A stretch of DNA of 64,000 nt from Celerinatantimonas diazotrophica (GTDB lineage: Bacteria > Pseudomonadota > Gammaproteobacteria > Enterobacterales > Celerinatantimonadaceae), in assembly GCF_004339545.1 (NCBI RefSeq), contig NZ_SMGD01000013.1:124001-188000 (forward strand), in the 5' to 3' direction. Both the position numbers and the translations under genes were made by a program. This document shows positions 1 to 9,568 of the stretch, in pieces. The stretch's first letter is position 1; each line of letters opens with the position of its first letter. The notes under the pieces were generated by a model. That model was not told where the DNA came from. It searched no databases and saw nothing but the letters and a program-made list of their open reading frames with translations.

Positions 1-1191
1 CTAGTGTTGAACTGTGGCAGTTCATCCCTCAAATTTGCAATCCTGAATCCTGATTCGGGAGAAGAAAAAATTACAGGTTTAGCAGAATGCTTAAACCTTG
101 ATGATGCACGTATCGGCTGGAAAGTGCATGGCGAAAAAAGTAAAGCTGATTTAGGCGCTAAAGCCACTCACCAAGAAGCAATTGATTTCATCGTTGAAAA
201 AATTCTTGCCCAGAACCCAGAACTTAACGAGCACATTATTGCCGTTGGTCACCGTATCGTGAGTGGTGGGGAAAAATTCACCAAGTCAGTTATCGTCGAT
301 GATAGCGTCATTAAAGGCCTAGAAGAGTGTTCTGATTTTGCCCCCCTGCATAACCCACCAGCACTGGTTGGGATTCGCGCGGCAATGAAAAGCTTCCCTA
401 ACTTAAAACACATCACTGTTTTTGATACAGCTTTCCATCAGACCATGCCTCGTAAGGCTTACCTTTATGGCTTACCTTATAAATTGTATCGCGATCATGG
501 CATCCGCCGTTACGGTGCACATGGGACCAGTCATCGTTATGTCGCCAATGAAGCGGCAAAAATGCTAGGTAAAGACCTAAGTGAATGCAACTTGATTACA
601 GCTCATTTAGGCAATGGTGCTTCTATCGCAGCTATTAAAAATGGTGAATGTGTTGACACATCAATGGGCCTGACACCTCTTGAAGGTCTTGTCATGGGTA
701 CTCGTAGTGGTGACATCGATCCAGCTATTATCTCCCATTTAGTGAATCGCTTAGGTTATACACTGGACGAAGTGGACCACATGTTGACGAAAGAATCAGG
801 TCTGCTCGGTCTTAGTGAAGTAAATAGCGACTATCGCTGGGTTGAAGAACATTCAGCCGCTGGTGATGAACGCGGTGCCCGTGCTAAAGAAGTATTCTGT
901 TATCGCATCGCGAAATACATTGCATCATATACAGCCGCTCTTGACGGTCGCCTCGATGCAGTGATTTTCACCGGGGGAATTGGTGAAAACTCTGCCCCCG
1001 CACGTACTAGCATCGTTAGCCAATTAGGTCTAATGGGACTTGATATTAATCAAGAAGCAAATGCTAAAGCCGTTCTGGGAGCGTCGGCAAAAATATCAAC
1101 CGATGACAGCCCAGCCATGTTTGTCATTCCAACTAATGAAGAGCTAGTTATCGCACGAGATGCGACTGCCCTAGTTGAAGGCAAAGCTTAA
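1..1191 (+). CDS. ackA: Acetate kinase (5' end cut by window edge)
   Basis: Reversible acetate + ATP to acetyl phosphate + ADP in the cytosol; with Pta it makes or uses acetate. The frame is already open at base 1 (codon CTA), so the first few codons lie outside the window; the GTG at base 4 is internal. Family motifs are all visible: the N-terminal phosphate loop [21 protein letters not shown], the catalytic Asp region [19 protein letters not shown], the glycine-rich AHLGNGASI, the Arg of GTRSGDIDP, and [13 protein letters not shown] near the C-terminus. About 397 residues is usual for the family. pta follows 64 bp downstream on the same strand, as in E. coli. Identification is firm. Confidence 0.97.
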   Translation, partial: LVLNCGSSSLKFAILNPDSGEEKITGLAECLNLDDARIGWKVHGEKSKADLGAKATHQEAIDFIVEKILAQNPELNEHIIAVGHRIVSGGEKFTKSVIVDDSVIKGLEECSDFAPLHNPPALVGIRAAMKSFPNLKHITVFDTAFHQTMPRKAYLYGLPYKLYRDHGIRRYGAHGTSHRYVANEAAKMLGKDLSECNLITAHLGNGASIAAIKNGECVDTSMGLTPLEGLVMGTRSGDIDPAIISHLVNRLGYTLDEVDHMLTKESGLLGLSEVNSDYRWVEEHSAAGDERGARAKEVFCYRIAKYIASYTAALDGRLDAVIFTGGIGENSAPARTSIVSQLGLMGLDINQEANAKAVLGASAKISTDDSPAMFVIPTNEELVIARDATALVEGKA

Positions 1192-1196
1192 TTAAA

Positions 1197-1228
1197 ACCG
1201 AAGGGGCCATAACGGTCCCTTCTTCGTT
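1197..1228 (+). other. Intercistronic hairpin between ackA and pta
   Basis: The 64-bp gap contains an inverted repeat of the type GAAGGGGCC-ATAA-CGGTCCCTTC followed by a short mixed T stretch. It may be a weak attenuator or an mRNA-stabilising stem that sets the ackA to pta ratio. The poor U-run argues against a full terminator. Confidence 0.4.
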
Positions 1229-1255
1229 TCATCAACATATAAGTGAGGTAGAGCA

Positions 1256-3403
1256 GTGGCTCGCACAATTATGTTAGTACCGGTAGGTGATGGCTCTGGA
1301 GTCACCTCGGTCAGTCTTGGTATGGTCCGCGCCATGGAACGCAATGGCGTCAATGTAAACTTTTTCAAACCGATTGCACAGTCTAGTTATTTCCGCCATG
1401 CAGGTCCTGACCGTACAACCGCGATTATCACTAACGCAACTAACATTACTCCTCCAGAACCATTGGCCGCAGATGTTGCTGAAAACATGATCAGCGCAAA
1501 CCAAGTTGATGACCTGCTTGAATTAATCGTCGCTCGTTACAATAACGGAACGAAAGGTTCTGAAGTTGTTGTTGTGGAAGGCATCGTTCCGAGCAATGTA
1601 AGCTCTTATGCCAGCACTGTAAACTATGGTATTGCCAAAGCATTGGATGCCGACATTGTGTTTGTAACTTCCCCTGGTAGCGATTCCTCACAACAACTGA
1701 AAGAGCGGATGGATATTGCCGCCAATAGTTTTGGTGGGATCAATAATAAGCGCATTATCGGCTGCATCATCAATAAAGTCGGTGCACCTATTAATGAAAA
1801 ACATCCTAGCCGCCCAGATCTGGCTGAGATGTTTGACAAGAATGCGCCAGCAGCTGCGAACAACCTTGAAGTTCTACAGATGTTCAGTAAAAGTCCAATG
1901 CGGATTTTAGGCTGCATCCCATGGAATCCAGCTCTGATTGCCCCACGCGCCAAAGATTTAGCTGAGCACTTAGGTGCTACCATTGTCAATGAAGGCGAAT
2001 TAAACACGCGTCGTCTGGGTCGTGTTACGTTTTGTGCTCGCAGCATTCCAAGCATGATTGAACATATCAAACCTGGAAGTCTGCTCGTCACTTCAGGGGA
2101 CCGCAGTGATGTAATCGTCTCCGCTTGTCTGGCAGCCATGAACGGTGTCAAAGTTGGTGCAATGCTGCTCACTGGTGGCTATCAGCCTGAAAAAGAAGTG
2201 ATGGAACTTTGCGAACAAGCTCTTGCCAGAACTGGTCTGCCTGTGATGCTGATCAATTCAAACACTTGGCAAACAGCTCTAGCCATGCAAAGTTTCAATA
2301 TGAATATCCCTGTGGATGATGCACCTCGCATTGAACAGGTTCAGGACTACATTGCCGGTCACGTAGACAAACATTGGATTGAATCACTCACGTCTGAGTC
2401 TGCTCGACCTCGTCGTTTATCGCCACCAGCATTCCGTTATCAGTTAACTGAAATGGCCCGTAAAGCAGGTAAAACTATTGTGTTACCTGAAGGGGAAGAA
2501 CCTCGCACCATAAAAGCAGCCTCTATCGCAGCTGAACGTGGGATAGCGCGCTCAATATTGCTAGGCAACCCTGACGAAATTCAACGCATTGCGGCTCAAG
2601 AAGGCGTTAAATTATCAGAAGGCGTTACGATCATGGATCCAAACGAAATCCGTGAACAGTACGTTGCGCCAATGTGCGAACTGCGTAAGAAAAAAGGGCT
2701 AACCGAAGTCGTTGCCCGTGAACAGCTCCAAGACAATGTTGTTCTGGGAACCATGATGCTGGCTGAAAGCAAAGTAGACGGCCTAGTTTCTGGCGCGGTT
2801 CACACGACAGCCAACACGATTCGTCCACCGCTGCAGTTAATTAAAACCGCCCCTAACGCCAACTTGGTTTCATCCATATTCTTCATGCTGATGCCTGACC
2901 AAGTGCTGATCTATGGGGACTGCGCAATTAACCCAGATCCAACTGCTGAACAACTTGCAGATATCGCAATTCAGTCTGCTGAGTCAGCTATCGCATTTGG
3001 GATTGAGCCTCGCGTGGCAATGATCAGTTACTCAACCGGTAACTCAGGCCAAGGTGATGACGTCGATAAAGTTCGTGCAGCTACCAAACTAGCTCAGGAG
3101 CGTCGCCCAGACCTATCTATTGATGGCCCATTGCAATATGACGCGGCAATCATGGAAAACGTTGCAAAAAGCAAAGCACCAGACAGCCCAGTTGCAGGGA
3201 AAGCAACGGTATTTGTCTTCCCTGATCTAAACACTGGGAATACAACTTACAAAGCAGTCCAGCGTAGTGCTGAACTCATTAGTATTGGTCCTATGCTACA
3301 GGGCATGCGTAAACCTGTTAATGATTTGTCTCGTGGCGCACTGGTTGAAGATATTATCTATACTATCGCACTGACGGCAATTCAAGCATCTCAGGCTAGT
3401 TAA
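1256..3403 (+). CDS. pta: Phosphate acetyltransferase, long (Pta class II) form
   Basis: Converts acetyl-CoA + phosphate to acetyl phosphate + CoA; partner of AckA. The 715 residues match E. coli Pta (714). An N-terminal P-loop-fold/BioD-like domain (about 1-210, [12 protein letters not shown]) is followed by a DRTGG domain (about 215-340) and the catalytic PTA_PTB domain (about 390-710; [49 protein letters not shown]). The start is GTG at 1256, preceded by a purine-rich TGAGGTAGAG and giving an N-terminus ([11 protein letters not shown]) that aligns with the E. coli one. A terminator follows at 3431. Confidence 0.97.
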   Translation: MARTIMLVPVGDGSGVTSVSLGMVRAMERNGVNVNFFKPIAQSSYFRHAGPDRTTAIITNATNITPPEPLAADVAENMISANQVDDLLELIVARYNNGTKGSEVVVVEGIVPSNVSSYASTVNYGIAKALDADIVFVTSPGSDSSQQLKERMDIAANSFGGINNKRIIGCIINKVGAPINEKHPSRPDLAEMFDKNAPAAANNLEVLQMFSKSPMRILGCIPWNPALIAPRAKDLAEHLGATIVNEGELNTRRLGRVTFCARSIPSMIEHIKPGSLLVTSGDRSDVIVSACLAAMNGVKVGAMLLTGGYQPEKEVMELCEQALARTGLPVMLINSNTWQTALAMQSFNMNIPVDDAPRIEQVQDYIAGHVDKHWIESLTSESARPRRLSPPAFRYQLTEMARKAGKTIVLPEGEEPRTIKAASIAAERGIARSILLGNPDEIQRIAAQEGVKLSEGVTIMDPNEIREQYVAPMCELRKKKGLTEVVAREQLQDNVVLGTMMLAESKVDGLVSGAVHTTANTIRPPLQLIKTAPNANLVSSIFFMLMPDQVLIYGDCAINPDPTAEQLADIAIQSAESAIAFGIEPRVAMISYSTGNSGQGDDVDKVRAATKLAQERRPDLSIDGPLQYDAAIMENVAKSKAPDSPVAGKATVFVFPDLNTGNTTYKAVQRSAELISIGPMLQGMRKPVNDLSRGALVEDIIYTIALTAIQASQAS

Positions 3404-3430
3404 GCCTTTTAAGAATCACGTGCTCCTAAA

Positions 3431-3477
3431 GCCGCGTTCTCTTCTGTTTTTACCAGTGAGAGATTCGCGGTTTTTTT
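3431..3477 (+). terminator. Rho-independent terminator after pta
   Basis: An imperfect GC-rich stem (GCCGCG..TCTCT pairing with AGAGA..CGCGG) is followed directly by seven T. It ends the ackA-pta transcript. Confidence 0.75.
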
Positions 3478-3869
3478 ATACATAGATGAAGTTAATTTGA
3501 GTTGTAAATAAGTGATTAAATTGATTAAAAAATAGCAATTTCTATGCTGTTAGGTTATTTAATCATCGGTTAGTGATCGGCTACCTATTTTTTATACATC
3601 TCAAAAAATACTTAAAAATCATATAATTAATGAAGTCACCAAGCTTAATCCACAATTTAATCCACAGATTTTGTGGATAATTTCACGTAAAACAGCCATT
3701 TTATTCACAATCACAGATTTTAATGAAACTCAACCTTTTTTTAAAAACACTGTCAATGCCAAGCGATGGATTCCAACTGAATAAATAGCACAGGACAAGA
3801 AGTTGATGAATATAGGGTTGGATCTTGACTATGATGCAATTAAGTTCGAGCCTCGTTCAAAAATTGAGG
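3478..3869. other. Intergenic region, AT-rich, no gene
   Basis: 392 bp between convergent pta and the AI-2E transporter gene. No ORF with a convincing start and ribosome site was found. It holds a cluster of DnaA-box-like 9-mers (annotated separately) next to long A/T runs. Confidence 0.6.
3645..3709. promoter_or_regulatory. Cluster of DnaA-box-like 9-mers
   Basis: Four sites in 65 bp: TAATCCACA at 3646-3654 and again at 3658-3666 (each one mismatch from TTATCCACA), a perfect box on the minus strand at 3672-3680 (TGTGGATAA), and TTATTCACA at 3701-3709, which fits the relaxed consensus TTWTNCACA. The second and third also form a 7-bp stem. This looks like a DnaA-binding locus; whether it titrates DnaA, regulates or is chance is unknown. 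Confidence 0.45.
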
Positions 3870-4916
3870 TTAATGATCCAATTCATCCTGACGACTTAAC
3901 CACCGCGCAATACGCTGACCATTGGGATTTGATTCAAGGGCGATTTTAACCACCATCGTTAAAGGCACAGATAACAACATCCCGACACTGCCAAACAGCC
4001 ATCCCCAAAAGATTAAAGACAGAATGACAACCAAGGAAGACAATCCTAGCCCGCGCCCCATCATCTTAGGTTCAATAATATTGCCAACCACTAAATTCAC
4101 CGCAAGATACGTTAAAGCCACTACGAGAGCATCACTAAATCCTAGCTGCACAATAGCCAATAATACTGCGGGTATAGCTGCGATCAACGAGCCAATATTG
4201 GGGACAAAATTTAAGATAAACGCCAAAAATCCCCACAAAATAGCGTAATCCAGCCCCATCCACCAAAGTACAATCGTCACTGGTATTGCTGTAATCAGAC
4301 TGACTAAGGTTTTCACTCCCATGTAATGATTGACCGCTCGGGTAAACCGATAAAAAGGTGAATTCCGTCCAGAATGACCATCTTTTGCCAAACGTTTTGG
4401 GATTGATTCCGCTTCAAACAGCATGAACACACTTGTAAGTAGAATAATAAACAGATCCGTTGCCATGCTGCTTAATCCACTTAAGGTATTCGCAAATACG
4501 CCAAATACCACCCCCGGATCAAAATAGCTACGGATCATTTCTTTAGATAGATGAATATCAAAATACCCGGCCACCTTCGTTAACCACGACAAATGTGCAA
4601 GCAACTGCGTTCGATACTGTGGAATAGCTTCTTTAAAATCGCTAATGGATGACCCGACAACACCAGCAAACCCAAAGATCAATATGACGATAAAAACTAA
4701 TATTAGTAATACCGCAACACTTCGCGGAATACGCCAACGGGTCAGAGCAACCACCGCAGGATTGGTAACAATAGCAATAAAAAACGCGAGCAAAAACGGC
4801 AGTAAGATAGGCGTTGCTGCTTTAAGTCCAGCCAACACCACCACCACAGAAGCGCATCCCAGTAAAAAATGAGAAATAGAAGTAACAGATTGTTCTTTTT
4901 GCATTTGACCGCTCAT
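3870..4916 (-). CDS. tqsA: AI-2E family transporter, TqsA-like
   Basis: Inner-membrane protein of the AI-2E family (PF01594). It resembles E. coli TqsA, implicated in export of autoinducer-2, along its whole length: closely spaced N-terminal helices (ATPILLPFLLAFFIAIV, then WRIPRSVAVLLIL), a hydrophilic segment DFKEAIPQYRTQL, and C-terminal helices including FLAFILNFVPNIGSLIAAIP and NIIEPKMMGRGLGLSSLVV. The ATG at 4916 is preceded by GGA at 7 nt; an ATG at 4904 aligns best with TqsA and is equally possible. An upstream TTG at 4928 is less likely. Substrate is inferred from family only; YdiK/PerM paralogues have other or unknown substrates. Confidence 0.8.
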   Translation of the reverse strand: MSGQMQKEQSVTSISHFLLGCASVVVVLAGLKAATPILLPFLLAFFIAIVTNPAVVALTRWRIPRSVAVLLILVFIVILIFGFAGVVGSSISDFKEAIPQYRTQLLAHLSWLTKVAGYFDIHLSKEMIRSYFDPGVVFGVFANTLSGLSSMATDLFIILLTSVFMLFEAESIPKRLAKDGHSGRNSPFYRFTRAVNHYMGVKTLVSLITAIPVTIVLWWMGLDYAILWGFLAFILNFVPNIGSLIAAIPAVLLAIVQLGFSDALVVALTYLAVNLVVGNIIEPKMMGRGLGLSSLVVILSLIFWGWLFGSVGMLLSVPLTMVVKIALESNPNGQRIARWLSRQDELDH

Positions 4917-4997
4917 TAAGTGATCCAAATTAGGCCATTTACCGTTAAAATAGCAGCGTTAACAAGAATAACTCCACCGACCAGACAAGGAGTATCA

Positions 4998-5480
4998 ATG
5001 TTTTATCTATGCAGTTTAGGAAGTAATATTACCCCCGAACAGCATGTTCCCAATGCTGTTGAAGAGTTAATACGCCATTTTTCAACACCGATCCGATTTT
5101 CGTCTTTTTTATATACTGAGCCCTGCAACATAGATAGTTCTAAGCTATTTGTAAATAGTCTATTCGAATTTACAACTGAACAAAGTGCCTGCGAAGTTAA
5201 GGCATTCTTCAATCAACTCGAAGAAACCCATGGCCGTGACCGTTCTGATCCGCAACGAAGCATTAAAGACAGAGCTCTCGATCTAGACATTATCTCATAT
5301 AGCCAGCAACGCACTCACTTAGACGAGGCTGAAGTTCCTGATTATCTGAAGGGCTTATATCAAGAGCTGAATGATAAAAACTCTTTGAATGGCCCTTTTT
5401 TTCGCTTCACACTGGCTGGCAAACATTTAAAGCTTGGCGACCGAGCGACCACCGTCCACAGCAATGCGAGCCCCTGTTAA
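4998..5480 (+). CDS. HPPK (FolK)-like protein, divergent paralogue
   Basis: A 160-residue protein of the 6-hydroxymethyl-dihydropterin pyrophosphokinase fold. Visible are LCSLGSN at the N-terminus, FVNSLFEF, GRDRSD and the metal-binding LDLDI (two catalytic Asp). The conserved tail of true HPPK (VPH..MxxRxFVLxPL) is not recognisable: the sequence reads VPDYLKGLYQEL and the usual His is absent. I therefore call it a paralogue, possibly acting on another pterin or non-catalytic. The start ATG 4998 follows a good AAGGAG; upstream codons of the open frame lack homology. It overlaps the 3' end of folM by 54 bp in convergent orientation, which supports a pterin role. Confidence 0.65.
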   Translation: MFYLCSLGSNITPEQHVPNAVEELIRHFSTPIRFSSFLYTEPCNIDSSKLFVNSLFEFTTEQSACEVKAFFNQLEETHGRDRSDPQRSIKDRALDLDIISYSQQRTHLDEAEVPDYLKGLYQELNDKNSLNGPFFRFTLAGKHLKLGDRATTVHSNASPC

Positions 5481-6137
5481 AAACTGATTTTGCAGAATCA
5501 TTTGTAATGTCTGCCAAATAGGTTCGAATCCACCTTCACAATTTAACAGGGTTTGTTGCATGACTTGTTGACGATAGGCTTCGGAATGCTCTGGTAAAAA
5601 CAGTATTGGACCGGGTTCAATACAGTTAACCCGAACGCTAGGTGCCAATAGCCGCGCATATGACTGCATCAAACTATCCAGCCCCGATTTACTCGCACAA
5701 TAAGCCGAATAATGCTCGTTAGGATGATGTACATAGATATCAGTCATTGCCACAATGCAGCCGTTATCACTATTAGATAGTGCCTGCTTTAATACTTCAG
5801 TAATCAGTAGCGGTACCTGCATGTGCACTGCCACCAATTTCGTTAAATCTTCAGCTTGTTGCCAAGGATCACTTTGATTGGGGAAAAAAGCTGAAGCATT
5901 ATGAATTAACACATCTAACTGTTGAATATGAGACAATTCCCCAATGAAATCTTTTACAGAATTTTCCTGACAAAAATCAGCTTGGAATAGAGTCACGCCT
6001 TGATCGCGTAACAACTCAATATTTGGACGTTCCTGATGGTAATGGCCACTTACTTTATAACCTTTTTCGAGCAATTGACATGCTAAATAATAGCCAAGCC
6101 GATGCCCTATCCCTGTAATAAACGCATGCTTTGTCAT
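5427..6137 (-). CDS. folM: Dihydromonapterin reductase FolM (SDR family)
   Basis: NADPH-dependent short-chain dehydrogenase reducing dihydromonapterin (and dihydrofolate weakly) to the tetrahydro form. Visible motifs: an N-terminal nucleotide loop TGIGHRLG with the FolM-type Arg, HNAS, the catalytic YCASKSG (YxxxK), EPGPILF and the C-terminal GARIAVDGGRSV. Its 236 residues match E. coli FolM (240). It is convergent with an HPPK-like gene, so pterin metabolism is the shared theme. Confidence 0.87.
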   Translation of the reverse strand: MTKHAFITGIGHRLGYYLACQLLEKGYKVSGHYHQERPNIELLRDQGVTLFQADFCQENSVKDFIGELSHIQQLDVLIHNASAFFPNQSDPWQQAEDLTKLVAVHMQVPLLITEVLKQALSNSDNGCIVAMTDIYVHHPNEHYSAYCASKSGLDSLMQSYARLLAPSVRVNCIEPGPILFLPEHSEAYRQQVMQQTLLNCEGGFEPIWQTLQMILQNQFLTGARIAVDGGRSVAKL

Positions 6138-6233
6138 AAAGTCCTCTTAAGTGATCACATCTATTTGCTTTTGAATATTCAATACTAGCTATTTTTGCTA
6201 TGTTATATACATGTTTCAGCGATCATCTGCATT

Positions 6234-7136
6234 ATGAGAATATTAATTACTGGTGGCAGTGGCTTCATAGGAAGCCATCTGATCCCCCACTTACTCGCCC
6301 ATGGACATCATGTGCAAGTGCTGACACGTCATCCATTAAGAGCTTATCAGAAGCTGGGGCATCAAATTACCACGCATCAACAACTGAATGATTTTAGCGA
6401 TTTTAATGGCTTTGACGCAATTATAAATCTTGCCGGAGAACCTATTGCAAATGGTCGCTGGAGTAACAAAAAGAAACAGCGAATTTGTCAAAGCCGCTGG
6501 GAAATAACTGAGCATTTATGTGATTTGATCATGGCCAGTGAGTATCCTCCAGAAGTTTTTCTAAGTGGCAGCGCCATTGGTTATTATGGCGATCATGGCT
6601 CTCAGTTCATCTATGAAGACACCGACTCTAAAGCAGATGATTTTGCGTATAAGGTTTGTTCTCAATGGGAGAACATCGCCTTGCGTGTTAGTGAGCGCAC
6701 CCGTGTCTGTCTACTAAGAACAGGCCTCGTACTAGGCAACAATGGTGGACTCATCAAGCAACTAATAAAGCCGTTCAAATTAGGGTTAGGTGGTCCGATT
6801 GGCTCCGGCCAGCATTATCAAAGCTGGATCCATATGCACGATATGGTGCATGCATTAGAGTATTTGCTCACCCATAAAACCTGCCAAGGTCCATTTAATC
6901 TAACGGCGCCGATGCCCGTAACCAACGCTATATTGAGTCAATCATTGGCCAAGCACCTGCACCGTCCAGCATTTTGCAAAGTTCCCGAAGTGGTAATTAA
7001 ATTAGCACTCGGAGAGCTCAGTGAAATGGTACTAGCTAGTCAGCGCGTATTACCACAACGCCTGCAGCAAGCTGGATTTACATTTATGTTTAAAGAGATT
7101 GATGGCGCTTTGTCCGAACTATTTCCGCCTCATTAG
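6234..7136 (+). CDS. yfcH: TIGR01777 family epimerase/sugar-nucleotide-type SDR (YfcH)
   Basis: Extended SDR-fold protein of about 300 residues like E. coli YfcH, whose substrate is not established. An N-terminal NAD(P)-binding GGSGFIGSHL is followed by INLAGEPI, the GSAIGYYGDHG segment carrying the YfcH-type active-site Tyr, RTGLVLG, and a C-terminal DUF1731 domain (HRPAFCKVPE, GELSEMVLASQRVLP). ATG 6234 is chosen because it places the Rossmann motif at residue 6; the frame is open earlier but that part is non-homologous. The stop codon overlaps the stop of the convergent ybbP gene by a few bases. Confidence 0.85.
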   Translation: MRILITGGSGFIGSHLIPHLLAHGHHVQVLTRHPLRAYQKLGHQITTHQQLNDFSDFNGFDAIINLAGEPIANGRWSNKKKQRICQSRWEITEHLCDLIMASEYPPEVFLSGSAIGYYGDHGSQFIYEDTDSKADDFAYKVCSQWENIALRVSERTRVCLLRTGLVLGNNGGLIKQLIKPFKLGLGGPIGSGQHYQSWIHMHDMVHALEYLLTHKTCQGPFNLTAPMPVTNAILSQSLAKHLHRPAFCKVPEVVIKLALGELSEMVLASQRVLPQRLQQAGFTFMFKEIDGALSELFPPH

Positions 7137-9568
7137 TCAAATGCTCCCCACCGAATCCACTGCTTGGCACTTAGTAGCGTTCGGATAAAATGAGTGACAG
7201 CCAACGCAACCAATCCAGGGCCAACCAATAAAACGGTTAGCATCACCACAATATCCGGTTGCCAAGACAAATCAAGCAGATGAGCCAAAGGCCAAGTTAG
7301 CACTTGCGCAAGCACTAACGCTAATAAAGAGCTAATCAATCCAAGTAAACAAAACTCAGTCAATAATGCTCTTGCCAAACTCCGGCGAGTGATACCAAGT
7401 AACCGCCAGACACTCACTTGCTGACGACGTTCAAACAGAGCCAAAGCTAACTGTGCATTCAATAACAACAACGCCGCCACCACTAACAGCAGTGCAATGA
7501 CCTTTATCCCTAAAGTGAGTTGATGTAATAATTGCTGCGTTTGCGATAGGATCTGACGAATATTAACTGCACTAAAACCAGGATCAATTTTTCGGACTGA
7601 ATCTAGAAATTCGATGGCATGGTCTTTTGCATAAGCACTGGCAATCATCATCCCTGGGTAGTTATCCAATGCTCCGGGCGAAAATATCACAAAGAAATTA
7701 GGTTGAAATGACTGCCAGTTAACACGCCGAATACTACTAATCGGCAACGTCAGCTGCTCCCCATAAATTTTAAATGTCACTTGATCGCCGAGTGATAAAT
7801 GCATGCGCGATGCAAAGCGCTCCGCCACTGACACACTAGGCTTAGCATGACTCTTAAACCAATGTCCCGCGATCACTTGATTGTTCGGTGGTAATGTCTT
7901 GCTTTGGGTTAAATTAAGTTCTCGACCAAGTGCTTTTGGCTCATCGGGCTGACAATTTTGCTGGCACAGAGGTGTTGAATTAATGGCACTAAATCGCCCT
8001 CGGACCATAGTAAAGGGCTTAGATAATTGAACATGATAGTGTTCAGCAATCGCTGCGAGTTGATTCTCATGACTCGGTTGCAAATTAACTAAAAAGTAAT
8101 TGGGAGTATTATCCGGTAATTGCGACAACCAACGGTTGAGCATTTGATTTTGTATAACCCAAAGCGCAGAGGTTAACCCCATGGCTAAAGTTAATCCTAA
8201 GATCAGGCTGTCAGTGGCAGGTGTTGCTCGACGAATTTGCATGGCTGCTAATTGCCATGATTGATGTGATGAAATCCGTTTTAGCACAACAACCATCGCT
8301 CTGCGAACGAGCCGTACAACAATTAAACTCATGACAATGGCAATAATCACCGTACTAAACCAACGCCAATTACCGATTAATACAGCCATCACCAGAGCAC
8401 TGAACACAAACCAGATGACCACCAACGGCCACCATTTTAATTTTTGAGTTAAAATTTGCCTATACGGACATTGGCGTAATTGTCGATAAGCGACATAGCA
8501 CATCAAAAGAACGGCAATAAGCGGTAAACAGGCAAGTCCTAACGCTTGTGCATGCTGTGACGAAAAATGGAGCCAAGAAAAGCCGAACAACCTCGTCAGA
8601 GTAAAACCAATCCAGGCAATACCACAACCGACTAGCGTTGCCGGCACAAAAACATAGATAAGAGGCAAGATTAAAATCAGCAAAATGCGCAGGTGACTCG
8701 CCCCTAGAGTACGAGCAACGACGACCATTCGCCTTTGCATTCGCAAATAACCTCGCAATGCAATAAATATGGTATAAAAGCAAAGCAACACAATCAGCGC
8801 AACACTCAACCCCATTAATAGCTGTGCTTTTTCAATCCAATTAGAGCTACGAATGGTCAATTGTCCAGCCTTAACGTATTGCCAAGACGAAGCGAATTGT
8901 TTGGCCTTGCGATCCAATTGCTGCAAAGCTTTCGAAGAGCCGCTAAAGTTAACAATGTACTGCACTCGAGAGCCGGGCCGTACCACATTGAGTGCGGCTA
9001 AATCAGCAAGGCTGATCACTGCTTTGGGGACTAACCAGAATGATTGCGCACCCGTGGAGGGTTCGCTGTTTGAAACCCCTGCGACAGTTAACGTTGCATC
9101 ACCAACACTGACCTGATCGCCCGGTTTAACCGCCAAAATAGCCATCGCCTGAGGATCGAGCCAGATTTGATTTTTGCGTAACACATGATTCGGTTCATGT
9201 TGCCAACGGCCCAATAATGGAAAAGCAGAGTCAGTGGCTCTAACACGCACCAATTGCATATGGTCACCGGCATAAACCATGGTATTAAAAATAACCGACC
9301 GACTGGTTTTTAGTGGCAGAGTTTTAATATCATTTGGCAATTTGACTGTTGTAGGAGCCAAAATTGCGCGCTGAGCTCCAAACAAAGACAAGCTTTGATG
9401 AACAAATTGCTCATCTAAACTAATTGCGAACCAGCGCCCTAATAGCATACACGCCACCGCCAACATCACAGCATAGCTCATCAATGACAACATCCCTTGA
9501 CGCCATTGCTTGCTAACTTGCGCGGCACTCAAGCGCCACTGCGATTGATTTTGGTTATGCCCGCTCAT
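7133..9568 (-). CDS. ybbP: ABC transporter permease, FtsX-like, YbbP
   Basis: Large inner-membrane permease of about 811 residues with two FtsX-type four-helix modules, paired with the ATPase YbbA. N-terminal TM near residue 25, a periplasmic MacB-like segment, helices from about 260 to 470, a second periplasmic part, then three C-terminal helices including IALLLVVAALLLLNAQLAL. The ATG at 9568 overlaps the end of ybbA and has GGAG 6 nt upstream; a TTG at 9586 is the only alternative. E. coli YbbAP is described as linked to thioesterase TesA and possibly lipid or hydrophobic substrate release; the same gene neighbours occur here. Confidence 0.85.
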   Translation of the reverse strand: MSGHNQNQSQWRLSAAQVSKQWRQGMLSLMSYAVMLAVACMLLGRWFAISLDEQFVHQSLSLFGAQRAILAPTTVKLPNDIKTLPLKTSRSVIFNTMVYAGDHMQLVRVRATDSAFPLLGRWQHEPNHVLRKNQIWLDPQAMAILAVKPGDQVSVGDATLTVAGVSNSEPSTGAQSFWLVPKAVISLADLAALNVVRPGSRVQYIVNFSGSSKALQQLDRKAKQFASSWQYVKAGQLTIRSSNWIEKAQLLMGLSVALIVLLCFYTIFIALRGYLRMQRRMVVVARTLGASHLRILLILILPLIYVFVPATLVGCGIAWIGFTLTRLFGFSWLHFSSQHAQALGLACLPLIAVLLMCYVAYRQLRQCPYRQILTQKLKWWPLVVIWFVFSALVMAVLIGNWRWFSTVIIAIVMSLIVVRLVRRAMVVVLKRISSHQSWQLAAMQIRRATPATDSLILGLTLAMGLTSALWVIQNQMLNRWLSQLPDNTPNYFLVNLQPSHENQLAAIAEHYHVQLSKPFTMVRGRFSAINSTPLCQQNCQPDEPKALGRELNLTQSKTLPPNNQVIAGHWFKSHAKPSVSVAERFASRMHLSLGDQVTFKIYGEQLTLPISSIRRVNWQSFQPNFFVIFSPGALDNYPGMMIASAYAKDHAIEFLDSVRKIDPGFSAVNIRQILSQTQQLLHQLTLGIKVIALLLVVAALLLLNAQLALALFERRQQVSVWRLLGITRRSLARALLTEFCLLGLISSLLALVLAQVLTWPLAHLLDLSWQPDIVVMLTVLLVGPGLVALAVTHFIRTLLSAKQWIRWGAFD

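Noticed and set aside
1624-2172. 182-codon open frame antisense to pta
   Set aside because: Lies wholly inside a firmly identified gene, has no ribosome site and no protein-like motif; a shadow frame.
3806-3949. 47-codon plus-strand ORF (MNIGLDLDYDA...) before and across the transporter gene end
   Set aside because: Mostly antisense to the transporter 3' end and without homology; too short to support.
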